Below are positions 54,140 through 63,262 of a DNA stretch of 64,000 nt, piece by piece; position 1 is the first letter of the stretch, and each line of letters opens with the position of its first letter. This stretch comes from CBDCUC01 sp965222485. GTDB taxonomy: Bacteria > Pseudomonadota > Alphaproteobacteria > Rhizobiales > Hyphomicrobiaceae. A program made the translations under genes and the position numbers. The stretch lies in contig CBDCUC010000039.1 in the NCBI GenBank assembly GCA_965222485.1, positions 744,001 through 808,000 on the forward strand. The letters run 5' to 3'. Under the pieces are notes generated by a model. It saw nothing but the letters and a program-made list of their open reading frames with translations, was not told where the DNA came from and made no database searches.

Positions 54140-54318
54140 TGTCTCTCACTTGTCCTTAATCTATGGGCCAAAACCGTTGGGCTCAGTGGCTCCGATATGC
54201 ACAACCCCAACTAAGGGTACAGTGCTCACTGCCTCAGCAAGATTTCACGGCTGAAGCCAGGAACCGCCTCTTGTTGTTATCGATTGGCAGGCAACATGGG
54301 CGGGATTTACCCCTGCTG

Positions 54319-54555
54319 TCAATCGGCGGGGGCCTTTGTGGTCAGGGCCAACGCGTGCAGCACGCCGCCCATCCGCCCGCCAAGTGCCTCATATACCATC
54401 TGATGCTGCTGCACCCGCGACTTGCCCTTGAAGGCGGATGAAATCACCTGGGCCGCAAAGTGATCTCCATCCCCGGCCAGATCCGCGATCTCTACCTCGG
54501 CGTCAGGAAAGCTCTCTTTGATCAGCCGTTCAATTTCGTGGGCGTCCATGGGCAT
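54319..54555 (-). CDS. bolA: BolA family protein
   Basis: This is a 78-residue protein from ATG 54555; an ATG two codons later, or an upstream TTG at 54594, are alternatives. The class II KH-like fold is seen with HEIERLIKESFPDAEVEIADL, then HFAAQVISSAFKGKSRVQQHQMVY (a 24-residue stretch at about 32-55), ending VLHALALTTKAP. The invariant His near the C-terminus (VLHAL), a cluster ligand in Grx-BolA complexes, is present. It lies between purL and grxD, the usual order in alphaproteobacteria. Confidence 0.93.
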   Translation of the reverse strand: MPMDAHEIERLIKESFPDAEVEIADLAGDGDHFAAQVISSAFKGKSRVQQHQMVYEALGGRMGGVLHALALTTKAPAD

Positions 54556-54635
54556 AGGCGGCAGTGGCTCCTTCTTCCAAGTTCGTGCGGGCAATCTTGA
54601 TATATGGTGCTTGCGCCAAGCCGCGCAATAAGGCC

Positions 54636-56858
54636 CTAGCCTCCGACGTACCGGGGCAGCCAGCCTTGGTGGGCATCAGCAAGCTCTTGAAGCGTCACAG
54701 GCTCTTCGCCTTTGAGGCTTAGAGCATCGCCGCCGACGCGACCAACAATCCTCGCCGTAAGCGCAAGCAAACGTGCCCGTTCAATCACTAACTCTGCGTC
54801 GGTCGCCAAAACGCTGACAACGTATCGGCCTTGGTCCTCGCCAAACCATATTCCGTGTGCCGGCTTCTTACCCTCGTATGGAAACAATTCGACGCCGAGC
54901 CCGCCAGCGAGGGCCATCTCTGCGACTGCAATCATCAACCCACCATCGGAGACATCATGCACCGCACTTGTGCGCTCTTCACGGATTAGCGCCCGCACAA
55001 GCCGGCCGGCCTTAATCTCATCGGCCAAATCAACCGGCGGCGGCGCGCCTTCAAGCTTGCCGGCGATTATTTTCTGATAGAGCGATTGGCCAAGCCACCC
55101 ATTCTCCCGTCCGATAATGACAAGAAGGTCGCCGTCCCGGTTGAGCCCGTGCTGTGCCCGCTTTGATGCGTCCGGTAAAAGTCCGACCGCGCCGATCGCC
55201 GGTGTTGGCGGAATGCCAATTCCGTTTGTTTCGTTGTAGAGCGAGACGTTGCCGGAAACGACGGGATAGTCGAGCGCCCGGCAGGCTTCATCCATGCCTT
55301 TGATGGCGCCGACGAACTGTCCCATGATTTCGGCACGCTCCGGATTACCGAAATTGAGGTTGTCCGTGATGGCGAGCGGATCGGCGCCGACGCATGTCAG
55401 ATTGCGCCATGTCTCCACGACGGCCTGTTTGGCTCCCATCGCCGGGTCGGCCGCGACATAGCGGGGCGTTACATCACAGGTTGCTGCGATCGCCTTGTTC
55501 GTTCCGTGAATACGGACCACTGCGGCATCTCCGCCAGGCCGGCCGATGGTGTCTCCCATTACCATGTGGTCGTACTGATCCCAGATCCACGCACGCGAGC
55601 ACAGATCGGGCGTGTCGAGCATGGTTTTCAGCGCGCCGAAGAGGCTGTCAGGCTGTTCCACCCATTCAGGCAGAATGGGTTGCGGCGGCACGACGGGCAC
55701 CCACGCGCGTTCATACAGCGGTGCGGAGTCCGCCAGCGTCGTTACGGGAATGTCGGCTTCCACCTGCCCCTTGTGTGTGACGATCATTCGACCGGTGTCT
55801 GTCGTCTTGCCGATAACCGCAAAATCCAGCCCCCACTTACTGAAGATCTGCTTTGCCTGATCCTCTGCTCCCGGCTTGAGGATCATCAACATGCGCTCCT
55901 GGCTTTCCGACAGCATCATTTCATAAGCTGTCATGCCCGCTTCGCGCTGCGGAACATCGTCGAGAATAAGCTCAATGCCAACCCCGCCCTTGTCCGCCAT
56001 TTCCGCGGTCGACGACGTCAGTCCGGCCGCACCCATGTCCTGGATTGCAATGATAACGTCCTGTGCCATCAACTCCAGGCAAGCTTCGATCAACAGTTTT
56101 TCGGTGAAGGGATCCCCCACTTGAACCGTTGGCCGTTTCTCATCGGAATTTTCATCAAATTCCGCTGACGCCATCGTCGCGCCATGAATACCGTCCCGGC
56201 CGGTTTTTGAGCCGACATAGACCACCGGCAGGCCCACGCCCTTGGCAGCGGAATAAAAGATTTTATCGGCGCGTGCATGACCGATGCACATCGCATTGAC
56301 CAGGATGTTGTTATCGTAACCGGAATCGAAGTTCGTCTCTCCGCCGACGGTGGGTACACCGACACAGTTACCGTATCCGCCGATGCCTTCCACGACGCCT
56401 GAGAGAAGGTGGCGCGTCTTGGGGTGGTCCGGTGAACCAAAGCGCAGGGCGTTCAAATTCGCGATCGGGCGTGCTCCCATCGTGAACACATCACGCATGA
56501 TCCCGCCTACGCCCGTTGCAGCGCCCTGGTACGGCTCAATGTAGGAGGGGTGATTATGGCTCTCCATCTTGAAGACGGCGCAGTCGCCATCGCCCAGATC
56601 GACGATGCCTGCGTTCTCGCCTGGTCCCTGGATGACCTGCGGTCCACTGGTCAGCAGCGTCTTCAGCCAGAAGCGCGACGACTTATAGGAGCAGTGCTCC
56701 GACCACATGACGGAAAAGATGCCAAGCTCCGTCAAAGATGGCTCCCGACCCATGATTTCAAGCAGACGATCGTACTCGTCCGGCTTCAAACCATGTTCGG
56801 CGACCATTTCCGGTGTTATCGCGGGGCTGACCGCTTCTTTTCGCAGGGTCTGTGTCAT
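54636..56858 (-). CDS. purL: Phosphoribosylformylglycinamidine synthase subunit PurL (small type)
   Basis: PurL converts FGAR, glutamine-derived ammonia and ATP to FGAM in purine synthesis, in complex with PurQ and PurS. From ATG 56858 it is 740 residues, the normal length. Seen are TELGIFSVMWSEHCSYKSS with catalytic His55, NHPSYIEPYQGAATGVGGI, DGIHGATMAS and LTSSTAEMADKGGVGIEL, covering the duplicated ATP-grasp-like AIR synthase fold. An upstream extension to an ATG at 56945 is open but is not needed by the family. Unlike purS-purQ it is separated from purQ by a methyltransferase gene. Confidence 0.96.
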   Translation of the reverse strand: MTQTLRKEAVSPAITPEMVAEHGLKPDEYDRLLEIMGREPSLTELGIFSVMWSEHCSYKSSRFWLKTLLTSGPQVIQGPGENAGIVDLGDGDCAVFKMESHNHPSYIEPYQGAATGVGGIMRDVFTMGARPIANLNALRFGSPDHPKTRHLLSGVVEGIGGYGNCVGVPTVGGETNFDSGYDNNILVNAMCIGHARADKIFYSAAKGVGLPVVYVGSKTGRDGIHGATMASAEFDENSDEKRPTVQVGDPFTEKLLIEACLELMAQDVIIAIQDMGAAGLTSSTAEMADKGGVGIELILDDVPQREAGMTAYEMMLSESQERMLMILKPGAEDQAKQIFSKWGLDFAVIGKTTDTGRMIVTHKGQVEADIPVTTLADSAPLYERAWVPVVPPQPILPEWVEQPDSLFGALKTMLDTPDLCSRAWIWDQYDHMVMGDTIGRPGGDAAVVRIHGTNKAIAATCDVTPRYVAADPAMGAKQAVVETWRNLTCVGADPLAITDNLNFGNPERAEIMGQFVGAIKGMDEACRALDYPVVSGNVSLYNETNGIGIPPTPAIGAVGLLPDASKRAQHGLNRDGDLLVIIGRENGWLGQSLYQKIIAGKLEGAPPPVDLADEIKAGRLVRALIREERTSAVHDVSDGGLMIAVAEMALAGGLGVELFPYEGKKPAHGIWFGEDQGRYVVSVLATDAELVIERARLLALTARIVGRVGGDALSLKGEEPVTLQELADAHQGWLPRYVGG

Positions 56859-57217
56859 ATGGGCTTTGGGCTTCACTATTGTGGCTTCAACCGGAGCCTT
56901 ATAGCGGCCAACTGAAGACTTGTCGCCCGACACCCGCTTGCGCATCCACAAGCCTGATAGGGCGGCGTTTTTCGCCTGGCTCCAATAAACTCGGACGTGC
57001 CATGCGAAGGATCACCGGACCGGCCGCCACCCTGGCACAGTTTTGAGCGCCCAGCGGGGCGTTAAGGCTACCGCCAGAGTGCGGGATTTGACCCTGAGAC
57101 TGGCCTGCGAGTTGCAGTCCTTGCCTACAACAACCAACCAATGTCGCATTCTGGGCAGCCAGTGTGTTGTCCCCGCGGCGTGCTGATTGTGACGCATTCC
57201 AGATCAGGCAAACCGTT
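56859..57217. other. Intergenic region upstream of purL
   Basis: About 359 bases between purL (minus) and a small Cys-rich frame (plus). I see only short GC-rich inverted repeats (CGCCC/GGGCG near 57048-57062) and no gene or riboswitch that I recognise. The purL promoter should be here. Confidence 0.4.
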
Positions 57218-57409
57218 ATGAAACTCTTCAACTCGACCGCAAAGCCAGCGCAGCTTCAAACATTGGGCGATCTTAAAAACCATATCACGCGTCTAAGACC
57301 GGATCAGAACGTCGCACCAGTCACTCCGCAAACGGCAGACAAGACGGATTGCTGTGAGGGATGTTCGGGAGAGTGCAGGCGTGTGCCGAAATTCGTTTCC
57401 ACACAGTAG
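57218..57409 (+). CDS. Possible small protein with a Cys-rich C-terminus
   Basis: This is a 63-residue frame from ATG 57218 (MKLFNSTAKPAQLQTLGD). The C-terminal part has four cysteines in KTDCCEGCSGECRRVPK, a pattern that could bind a metal. The ribosome site is weak (CAGG about 11 bases upstream). It is opposite in strand to the flanking purL and methyltransferase genes. I do not recognise the family. Confidence 0.38.
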   Translation: MKLFNSTAKPAQLQTLGDLKNHITRLRPDQNVAPVTPQTADKTDCCEGCSGECRRVPKFVSTQ

Positions 57410-57466
57410 CCGCGAAACACCCAATTCCGAGTTCCAACGATCATTAGGACCACCGGTCCGCAAAAA

Positions 57467-58069
57467 TTAGGGCTTGCGCGCCAAGACGCGTACAACATGT
57501 GCCTCGCCAGTGTGACGCGAACCTTCCTCGAGCCAGATGCGGCCGGCCATCGCTTCTATTGGTCGGCACCCCTTCAGGCGGCCCAGTATCTCACCCACAC
57601 TGTAGCGAAGATCGTCGTCATCTGGCCCCATACCACGTTGGCGGTCGTCCCACTTCGCGAATGCTTCCACCGCAAATAGACCACCCGAGGCAAGTGCCGA
57701 CCATCCAGCATCCAATGCAGCGCGTCGTTCTGTCCACGGCGATTGCAGATAGATCAAGAACACCGAATCCCAAATTCGGCCGTCCGAACGCCATTGCGTG
57801 ATTTCACAACAGATCCGTTCCACACTGACGCCGGCATCCGCATCAAACTGTTTGGCATTCTGGGTGCCGACGACGGATAGATCGACGGCTGTTACGTCAA
57901 GGCCCTGGGTGGCAAGCCACCTGCCATTTCGGCCATCGCCGTCGGCCAGGCATAAAGCTGTCTTTGCACTAAAATCAGACCGGCCATGAACCTGCCGCAC
58001 GTACTCGTTCGGCTCCAAGCCAAACAGGCCGTCAGGTGCGTTTGCGTATTTGCCATCCCAATCAGGCAT
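57467..58069 (-). CDS. Class I SAM-dependent methyltransferase
   Basis: This is a 200-residue methyltransferase. The ATG at 58069, five bases after GGTGA, gives MPDWDGKYANAPDGLFGLEPN, the usual start of TehB-like small methyltransferases; longer frames overlapping purQ lack such support. SAM motif I is ALCLADGDGRNGRWLA (Gly-rich loop, near 38-53), followed by VTAVDLS (motif II acidic residue) and a post-I region. Substrate unknown; thiopurine or tellurite-type methylation is known in relatives. It sits 79 bases downstream of purQ in the purine block. Confidence 0.85.
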   Translation of the reverse strand: MPDWDGKYANAPDGLFGLEPNEYVRQVHGRSDFSAKTALCLADGDGRNGRWLATQGLDVTAVDLSVVGTQNAKQFDADAGVSVERICCEITQWRSDGRIWDSVFLIYLQSPWTERRAALDAGWSALASGGLFAVEAFAKWDDRQRGMGPDDDDLRYSVGEILGRLKGCRPIEAMAGRIWLEEGSRHTGEAHVVRVLARKP

Positions 58070-58148
58070 GTCATTCACCGGGGGGACCGGTCTCATCATC
58101 GCAGAACATTGGATTGAGGCAAGTTGGCCAAGGATTGCCTCTTGGGCA

Positions 58149-58853
58149 TCATCCCATGGCTTCAGCCATCGATACCAATGTACTCTCAAAAATCCGCCGC
58201 CCGTCCGTGCCCCCCAAAGCGGTTTCGAACAAGCGTTCCGGGTGTGGCATCATGCCGACAATACGTCCCGTGTCATCGCAAATACCTGCGATATTGCGCT
58301 GCGATCCGTTGGGGTTGGACGCTTCGCTCACCTCGCCATCCTCGTCGCAGTAGCGCAGCACCACGCGACCGTCATCCTCCAACCTGTCGAGTGTTTCCTC
58401 GTCGGCAAAGTAGTTGCCGTCATGGTGAGCGATCGGAATGCGGATGACCTGCCCTTTTCGATAACAGCGCGTGACGAAAGTTTCCGGGTTTTCACAACGC
58501 AGCCAGACGTCACGGCAGATGAACTTCAGCGAGGCGTTGCGCATCAACGCACCCGGTAATAGCCCCGTTTCCAATAGCATCTGAAAGCCATTGCAAATGC
58601 CAAGCACCGGTGTGCCAGCTCTTGCTTTGGCAACGACGTCCCGCATAATCGGTGAGTGCGCCGCCATGGCGCCGCAGCGCAAATAATCGCCGTAGGAAAA
58701 GCCGCCGGGCAGGACGATCAGATCTGAAGCCGGAACGACGTCATCGCCGTGCCAAACCATATTAACCGGAAAGCCGGTCACCCCTTCCAGCGCAACCTTG
58801 ACGTCGCGATCGCAGTTCGAGCCTGGAAATACAATAACCGATGCGCGCAGCAT
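58149..58853 (-). CDS. purQ: Phosphoribosylformylglycinamidine synthase subunit PurQ (glutaminase)
   Basis: PurQ is a class I glutamine amidotransferase that supplies ammonia to PurL. The 234-residue protein has nucleophile Cys87 in LGICNGFQML, with His and Glu of the triad in MMPHPERLFE near 200-209. The N-terminal VIVFPGSNCDRD and LPGGFSYGDYLRCGAMA are PurQ signatures. It lies 94 bases after purS in the same direction. The overlap with a long methyltransferase frame is probably an artefact of that frame's start. Confidence 0.96.
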   Translation of the reverse strand: MLRASVIVFPGSNCDRDVKVALEGVTGFPVNMVWHGDDVVPASDLIVLPGGFSYGDYLRCGAMAAHSPIMRDVVAKARAGTPVLGICNGFQMLLETGLLPGALMRNASLKFICRDVWLRCENPETFVTRCYRKGQVIRIPIAHHDGNYFADEETLDRLEDDGRVVLRYCDEDGEVSEASNPNGSQRNIAGICDDTGRIVGMMPHPERLFETALGGTDGRRIFESTLVSMAEAMG

Positions 58854-58947
58854 GATAGGCTCCTGATTTCTGCAAGATTGGCGCGGCGTCGCGAGGGCGA
58901 AGCAATGGGGCGTGTCACCAGATCTTCTTGGCCGCAGACGCAGCGAC

Positions 58948-59190
58948 TCAAGCCGCTAACTCGTATGAGTAATTCTCTATTACCATGTTGGCCAGCAGAT
59001 CACGGCACATCTGTTCGACCTTCTCGCGTGCGGTGGCCTCGTCGGCGCCCGCCAAATCAACCTCGATGTACTTGCCCTGACGCACATCGTTAATGCCATC
59101 AAATCCAAGCGCGTTGAGCGCATGTGCAATAGCTTTGCCTTGAGGGTCCAGCACCCCTGGCTTCAGTGTAATCTTGATACGTGCCTTCAT
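58948..59190 (-). CDS. purS: Phosphoribosylformylglycinamidine synthase subunit PurS
   Basis: PurS is an 80-residue dimeric bridging subunit needed for the PurLQS complex. It reads KARIKITLKPGVLDPQGKAI at the N-terminus, then FDGINDVRQGKYIEVDL and a C-terminal strand ending VIENYSYELA, all typical. It lies between purC and purQ. Its presence agrees with the small-type PurL in the same block. Confidence 0.95.
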   Translation of the reverse strand: MKARIKITLKPGVLDPQGKAIAHALNALGFDGINDVRQGKYIEVDLAGADEATAREKVEQMCRDLLANMVIENYSYELAA

Positions 59191-59363
59191 CGCGTCCGCC
59201 TTGTCGTGAGCAACCGGTGTGGTTTTCGTATGCAGCAGATGGCGTCATTGCGCCAGCCTGCTATGCACAACTTTTGCTGGCCTTGCCACGCCAACACCCG
59301 GATCAGCGCAGCCCTGCCTACCTTTTGTGCCGCTTCGATAGATCACGCAGGGTCGTAGAAATG

Positions 59364-59405
59364 AAACCGGAGCAGCTGGCTTTGTCTGCCATGCCACTCC
59401 GGTTT
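59364..59405. other. Long hairpin in the purC-purS gap
   Basis: AAACCGGAG (59364-59372) and CTCCGGTTT (59397-59405) are perfect 9-base arms separated by 24 bases, with a possible inner TGGC/GCCA stem. It lies in the 243-base gap between purC and purS. On the minus strand it is followed by CATTTCTACG, which is not a clear U tract, so it may attenuate or stabilise the mRNA between purC and purS rather than end it fully. Confidence 0.45.
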
Positions 59406-59433
59406 AAGACTTCGGCACTGCCCGTCCTTACGA

Positions 59434-60225
59434 CTATTCCGCGTCCTCGCGCGTGGAGTTTGAGGACACGAGAACAGGGACAACGCCCTTGGGTGGCCGC
59501 GATTCGTTCAGCACGCCCAGTCTGCGAGCCACTTCCTGATAGGCCTCCAGAACACCGCCCATGTCGCGGCGGAACCTGTCCTTGTCGAGCTTTTCCATGG
59601 TCTTAATGTCCCACAGCCTGCAGCTGTCGGGGCTGATTTCATCGGCCAGGATGACACGCACCTGGTCGCTTTCCCATAGGCGTCCGAACTCGATCTTGAA
59701 GTCCACCAGGCGGATGCCAATACCAAGAAACAGCCCGACCAGAAAATCATTGATACGCAGCGCAAGCTGCATCATCTCGTCGATTTCCGGCGGCGTTGCC
59801 CAGCCAAATGCGGTGATGTGCTCTTCAGAGACCATTGGATCGTTGAGGGCATCGGCCTTGTAGTAAAACTCGATAATAGAGCGGGGAAGCTGCATCCCTT
59901 CTTCCAGGCCAAGCCTGGTGCTCAGCGAACCGGCCGCAACGTTGCGGACCACAACTTCTAGCGGAATGATCTCCACTTCACGGATCAATTGCTCGCGCAT
60001 ATTGATGCGCCGCATGAAGTGCGTCGGCACGCCAATATCGCCCAGCCGCTGGAAAATCATTTCCGAAATGCGGTTATTGAGAACACCTTTGCCTTCAAGT
60101 AACGCGTGCTTCTTGTTGTTGAACGCAGTAGCGTCATCCTTGAAGTGTTGAATGAGGGTGCCGGGCTCGGGTCCTTCGTACAGAACCTTGGCCTTTCCTT
60201 CATAGATTCGGCGGCGCCTGTTCAT
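59434..60225 (-). CDS. purC: Phosphoribosylaminoimidazole-succinocarboxamide (SAICAR) synthase
   Basis: PurC joins CAIR and aspartate with ATP to give SAICAR. The 263-residue protein is counted from ATG 60225, just after AAAGGA; an ATG nine codons upstream lacks a site. Signatures are RRRIYEGKAKVLYEG (ATP loop), DDATAFNNKK, EVVVRNVAAGSLSTRLG (80s-90s) and VDFKIEFGR with ADEISPDSCRLWD near 200-213. It heads the purC-purS-purQ group and is divergent from the ATP synthase inhibitor gene. Confidence 0.96.
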   Translation of the reverse strand: MNRRRRIYEGKAKVLYEGPEPGTLIQHFKDDATAFNNKKHALLEGKGVLNNRISEMIFQRLGDIGVPTHFMRRINMREQLIREVEIIPLEVVVRNVAAGSLSTRLGLEEGMQLPRSIIEFYYKADALNDPMVSEEHITAFGWATPPEIDEMMQLALRINDFLVGLFLGIGIRLVDFKIEFGRLWESDQVRVILADEISPDSCRLWDIKTMEKLDKDRFRRDMGGVLEAYQEVARRLGVLNESRPPKGVVPVLVSSNSTREDAE

Positions 60226-60580
60226 GCCTGGTCCTTTAAGAATTGAGCTCATGTTTTGTTTTTTTTGGACTCGCTGGTTCTGCCGCGCCGACTAGAATAC
60301 TACCCGATATTACAGTGGTTTAGCTGGGGTATTCGCGTCTACAGGCGGCGCTCTACACAACGCTAAGGGAATGTCCGACACTAGCCGAATGGCAGGGCCG
60401 AAACAATGTAAACAAGAGCACAGATTGTGAACTGGCTAACCGTTCCGACAAGCCGTTGATTTGTCTGGCGTGCGACTGTAATCCTCGCACAATGAATATA
60501 GTTGGAGGCGATCTACAACACAACTTGAACAGGAATTATAGTGCAAGTTTCCCGCAAGGGTAGTGGCAGGAAGAGGAAGA
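60226..60580. other. Divergent promoter region of purC and the DUF1476 gene
   Basis: This region of 355 bases has no gene. It must contain both promoters; candidate TTGATT and TGTAAT boxes near 60456-60485 point towards the plus-strand gene, but the spacing (15 bases) is short and I do not assert them. I see no purine riboswitch. Confidence 0.4.
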
Positions 60581-60904
60581 ATGACGACATTTGATGACCG
60601 CGAAAAGGGCTTCGAAAAGAAGTTCGCTCATGACGCAGAACTGAAGTTTAAGGCTGAGGCCAGACGCAACAATCTGTTGGCGGCGTGGGTCGCCGACAAG
60701 CTTGGCTTAAATGCCGAAGATGCGGCCGAGTACGCCAAGTCCGTACGCAAGTCCGATCTGGAAGAAAAGGGCGACGATGATGTGTTCCGCAAAGTGCGCG
60801 CCGACCTTGATGCCAAGGATATTTCGGTGACCGATACGGAACTCCGCGAGGTCATGAACAAATTTCTTGCCGAGGCTGTCCAGCAGCTCGAGCAGCAGGG
60901 CTAA
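60581..60904 (+). CDS. DUF1476 protein, ATP synthase inhibitor zeta subunit
   Basis: This 107-residue protein starts at ATG 60581, preceded by AGAGGAAGA. The N-terminal TTFDDREKGFEKKFAHDAEL is the region that, in the Paracoccus zeta subunit, enters the F1 catalytic interface and blocks ATP hydrolysis. A four-helix bundle follows (KAEARRNNLLAAWVADKLGL, VFRKVRADLDAKDISV, ELREVMNKFLAEAVQQLEQ). DUF1476 is the alphaproteobacterial zeta family. Its place next to purC is common in the group and has no evident functional link. Confidence 0.92.
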   Translation: MTTFDDREKGFEKKFAHDAELKFKAEARRNNLLAAWVADKLGLNAEDAAEYAKSVRKSDLEEKGDDDVFRKVRADLDAKDISVTDTELREVMNKFLAEAVQQLEQQG

Positions 60905-60948
60905 GACGCAATTCGGCCAACACGGCCGGCTTGTTTGACCGCAATTGC

Positions 60949-60977
60949 ATGGGGGTGGCACACGAAGCCGCCCCCAT
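60949..60977. terminator. Terminator-like hairpin between convergent genes
   Basis: ATGGGGGTGGC and GCCGCCCCCAT form an 11-bp stem (one G-U pair) with a 7-base loop, 44 bases after the zeta subunit stop and 62 before the end of the convergent hydrolase gene. U tracts are poor on both sides, but the stem strength and position suggest a bidirectional terminator. Confidence 0.5.
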
Positions 60978-61038
60978 CTCAATCATGGTAGGTGCGGGTT
61001 GCAAAGTGGCGCGGGCGGATGCCACCACGACAAGCCAC

Positions 61039-61626
61039 TCAATCCAATTCCTTTAAGAATACGCCGAAGCGCATAAGCCCTTCTGGCCAAGGTCCATGGC
61101 CAGAGGCGACATTGATATGTCCAGCCTCACCGGCATCCACGAACGTTGCGCCCCACAAAGCCGCCAGCGTGCTTGCACGTTCAGGCGCGCAGTAGGGATC
61201 ATCCGACGAACTGATCAGAACGCTGCGAAAGGGCAGTTTGGCACACGGGATAGGTGAAAACTCCGCGTTACTGCGTGAAAAGACTTCACCATTCGTCACC
61301 GGCCACCCGCCGCTATTGTCGACATCGGCAGGTGCCACAAGGAAGGCACCGGCAATTTTTCCCAGCACGTCCTCGTCAAGGTCCTGGCAGGCGTGCGCCA
61401 GCGCGATAACACCAAGACTATGGGCAACGATGACGACCGGCCGTTTGCACTGGCCGATCCGCTCTTTCAAGCGCGCAACCCAGTCCGCCCGGCTCGGTTT
61501 GATCCAATCGTCCTGCTCTACACGCTGCGCTGTTACCAGCCGCTTCTGCCAACGCGTCTGCCAGTGATCCGGCCCCGAGCTGGACCAGCCCGGAACAATC
61601 AATATGTCAATATCGGAGGTCCGCAT
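61039..61626 (-). CDS. RBBP9/YdeN-family alpha/beta hydrolase
   Basis: This is a 195-residue serine hydrolase. The N-terminal VPGWSSSGPDHWQTRW is the family signature, the nucleophile elbow is VAHSLGVIA (Ser70), the acid is in SSSDDPYC near 137, and the late His is in AGEAGHINVASGHGPWPEG near 165. The fold is the small RBBP9 type, probably cytoplasmic. Substrate unknown; esterase or serine peptidase activity is reported in relatives. It is transcribed in the same direction as purB, which ends 82 bases upstream. Confidence 0.9.
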   Translation of the reverse strand: MRTSDIDILIVPGWSSSGPDHWQTRWQKRLVTAQRVEQDDWIKPSRADWVARLKERIGQCKRPVVIVAHSLGVIALAHACQDLDEDVLGKIAGAFLVAPADVDNSGGWPVTNGEVFSRSNAEFSPIPCAKLPFRSVLISSSDDPYCAPERASTLAALWGATFVDAGEAGHINVASGHGPWPEGLMRFGVFLKELD

Positions 61627-61707
61627 GGCGTAGAACCGACTGCCTGTCCACCTGTTTCCAACGCGATCGGAATACTAAGACCGATGCGTAATGATTAGCC
61701 CAGCCTG

Positions 61708-63021
61708 TCAGCCCGCCGATGCTCCGAACACCCGCTCGAAAATGTCATCGACATGTTTGGTGTGATAGCCAAGATCAAACATTGCCTTGAGCTCGGAATC
61801 TGAAAGCTTTGCCGTCACCTCATCATCCGCTTGCAACTCGGACAGAAAATCCGCGCCATGTTCCCAGGTCTTCATGGCATTGCGCTGGACCATCGCGTAA
61901 GCCTCTTCGCGCGATGCGCCCGCCTGCGTCAACGCTAACAGCACGCGTTGCGAATTATGCAGCCCACCGAGTTTTTCAAGGTTCTTGCGCATGTTGTCTG
62001 GATAGACAACGAGATTTTCGACGACACCCGCCAACCTGCCGAGCGCAAAATCCAGTGTGACGGTTGCGTCGGGCCCGATCATGCGTTCCACGGAGGAGTG
62101 TGAAATATCTCGCTCGTGCCACAGCGCCACATTCTCCATCGCCGGCACGACATTGGCGCGAACCATCCGTGCAAGCCCAGTAAGGTTCTCCGTGAGCACC
62201 GGGTTGCGCTTATGAGGCATCGCGGACGACCCCTTCTGTCCGGCGGAGAAATACTCCTCCGCCTCCAGAACCTCTGTCCGCTGCAGGTGTCGGATCTCAG
62301 TTGCCAACCGTTCCACCGAAGACGCAACAACGCCCAGGGTTGCAAAGAACATGGCGTGGCGGTCGCGCGGAATGATTTGCGTCGACACAGGCTCGGGTTT
62401 CAGCCCCAATTTTTCAGCAACGTAGGCCTCCACACGCGGGTCGATATTGGCGAACGTGCCGACCGCCCCCGACAGGGCACACGTTGCGATCTCCGCGCGG
62501 GCAAGCGCCAGCCGTTTTTTTGCGCGCTCAAATTCGGCAAACGCAAACGCAAGCTTAACACCGAACGTCGTCGGTTCCGCGTGAATTCCATGGCTGCGCC
62601 CGATGGTAATCGTGGTCTTGTGTTCAAGTGCCCTCGCTTTGAGTGCGACCAGCAGCTTGTCCACATCCGCTATGAGTATATCAGAAGCGCGTACAAGCTG
62701 GACGTTGAGGCACGTATCGAGCACGTCCGACGATGTCATGCCCTGGTGTACGAACCGGGCTTCGGGCCCGACATGTTCTGCAAGATGGGTCAAGAAGGCG
62801 ATAACGTCGTGTTTGGTCACCGCCTCAATCTCGTCGATGCGGCTCACGTTGAACTCTGCAGCTGAGCCCTTCTCCCAAATCACATCGGCGGCAGCTTGCG
62901 GGATAATCCCAATTTGCGCCATGGCCGATGCCGCATGCGCTTCGATTTCAAACCAAATTCGAAACCGCGTCTCGGGCGACCAGATGGCAACCATGTCAGG
63001 GCGGGCATAGCGGGGGATCAT
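61708..63021 (-). CDS. purB: Adenylosuccinate lyase
   Basis: PurB splits SAICAR to AICAR and adenylosuccinate to AMP, each with release of fumarate. The 437-residue protein has the superfamily signature GSSAMPHKRNP near 259-269 with the catalytic Ser in the flexible loop, QGMTSSDVLDT near 92-102 with substrate contacts, and GRSHGIHAEPTTFG near 141-154 with a catalytic His. The length and the ISHSSVERM motif fit the bacterial PurB of this group. It works directly after PurC in the pathway. Confidence 0.97.
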   Translation of the reverse strand: MIPRYARPDMVAIWSPETRFRIWFEIEAHAASAMAQIGIIPQAAADVIWEKGSAAEFNVSRIDEIEAVTKHDVIAFLTHLAEHVGPEARFVHQGMTSSDVLDTCLNVQLVRASDILIADVDKLLVALKARALEHKTTITIGRSHGIHAEPTTFGVKLAFAFAEFERAKKRLALARAEIATCALSGAVGTFANIDPRVEAYVAEKLGLKPEPVSTQIIPRDRHAMFFATLGVVASSVERLATEIRHLQRTEVLEAEEYFSAGQKGSSAMPHKRNPVLTENLTGLARMVRANVVPAMENVALWHERDISHSSVERMIGPDATVTLDFALGRLAGVVENLVVYPDNMRKNLEKLGGLHNSQRVLLALTQAGASREEAYAMVQRNAMKTWEHGADFLSELQADDEVTAKLSDSELKAMFDLGYHTKHVDDIFERVFGASAG

Positions 63022-63262
63022 CTCATTTGTCTCTTGTATTGCAGTGGATCAGGCCAGCGCGGCCTGGAGGACCGGCTGACGCGCCCAGCCACGAATGTAA
63101 CCCGGCTCTGCATAGTTCAGCACGGGCAGCGGATAGGAAGAGTCGGGACCATAGCCGGAGTAGGGCGCAGCGGCGAGGCGTAGCAGAGGCGGCCGCCGCG
63201 TTCAATTCCAGGTACGCGGCTTTTCCACGCAGGCGTCCAATTGCGCCGCGGCGCGGTAGCGT

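Noticed and set aside
63053..63200. Minus-strand stretch reading YSGYGPDSSYPLP...YAEPGY after the P1 peptidase
   Set aside because: It looks vaguely protein-like, but no ATG, GTG or TTG start was found after an in-frame stop and it has no known domain; it could be a remnant or chance.
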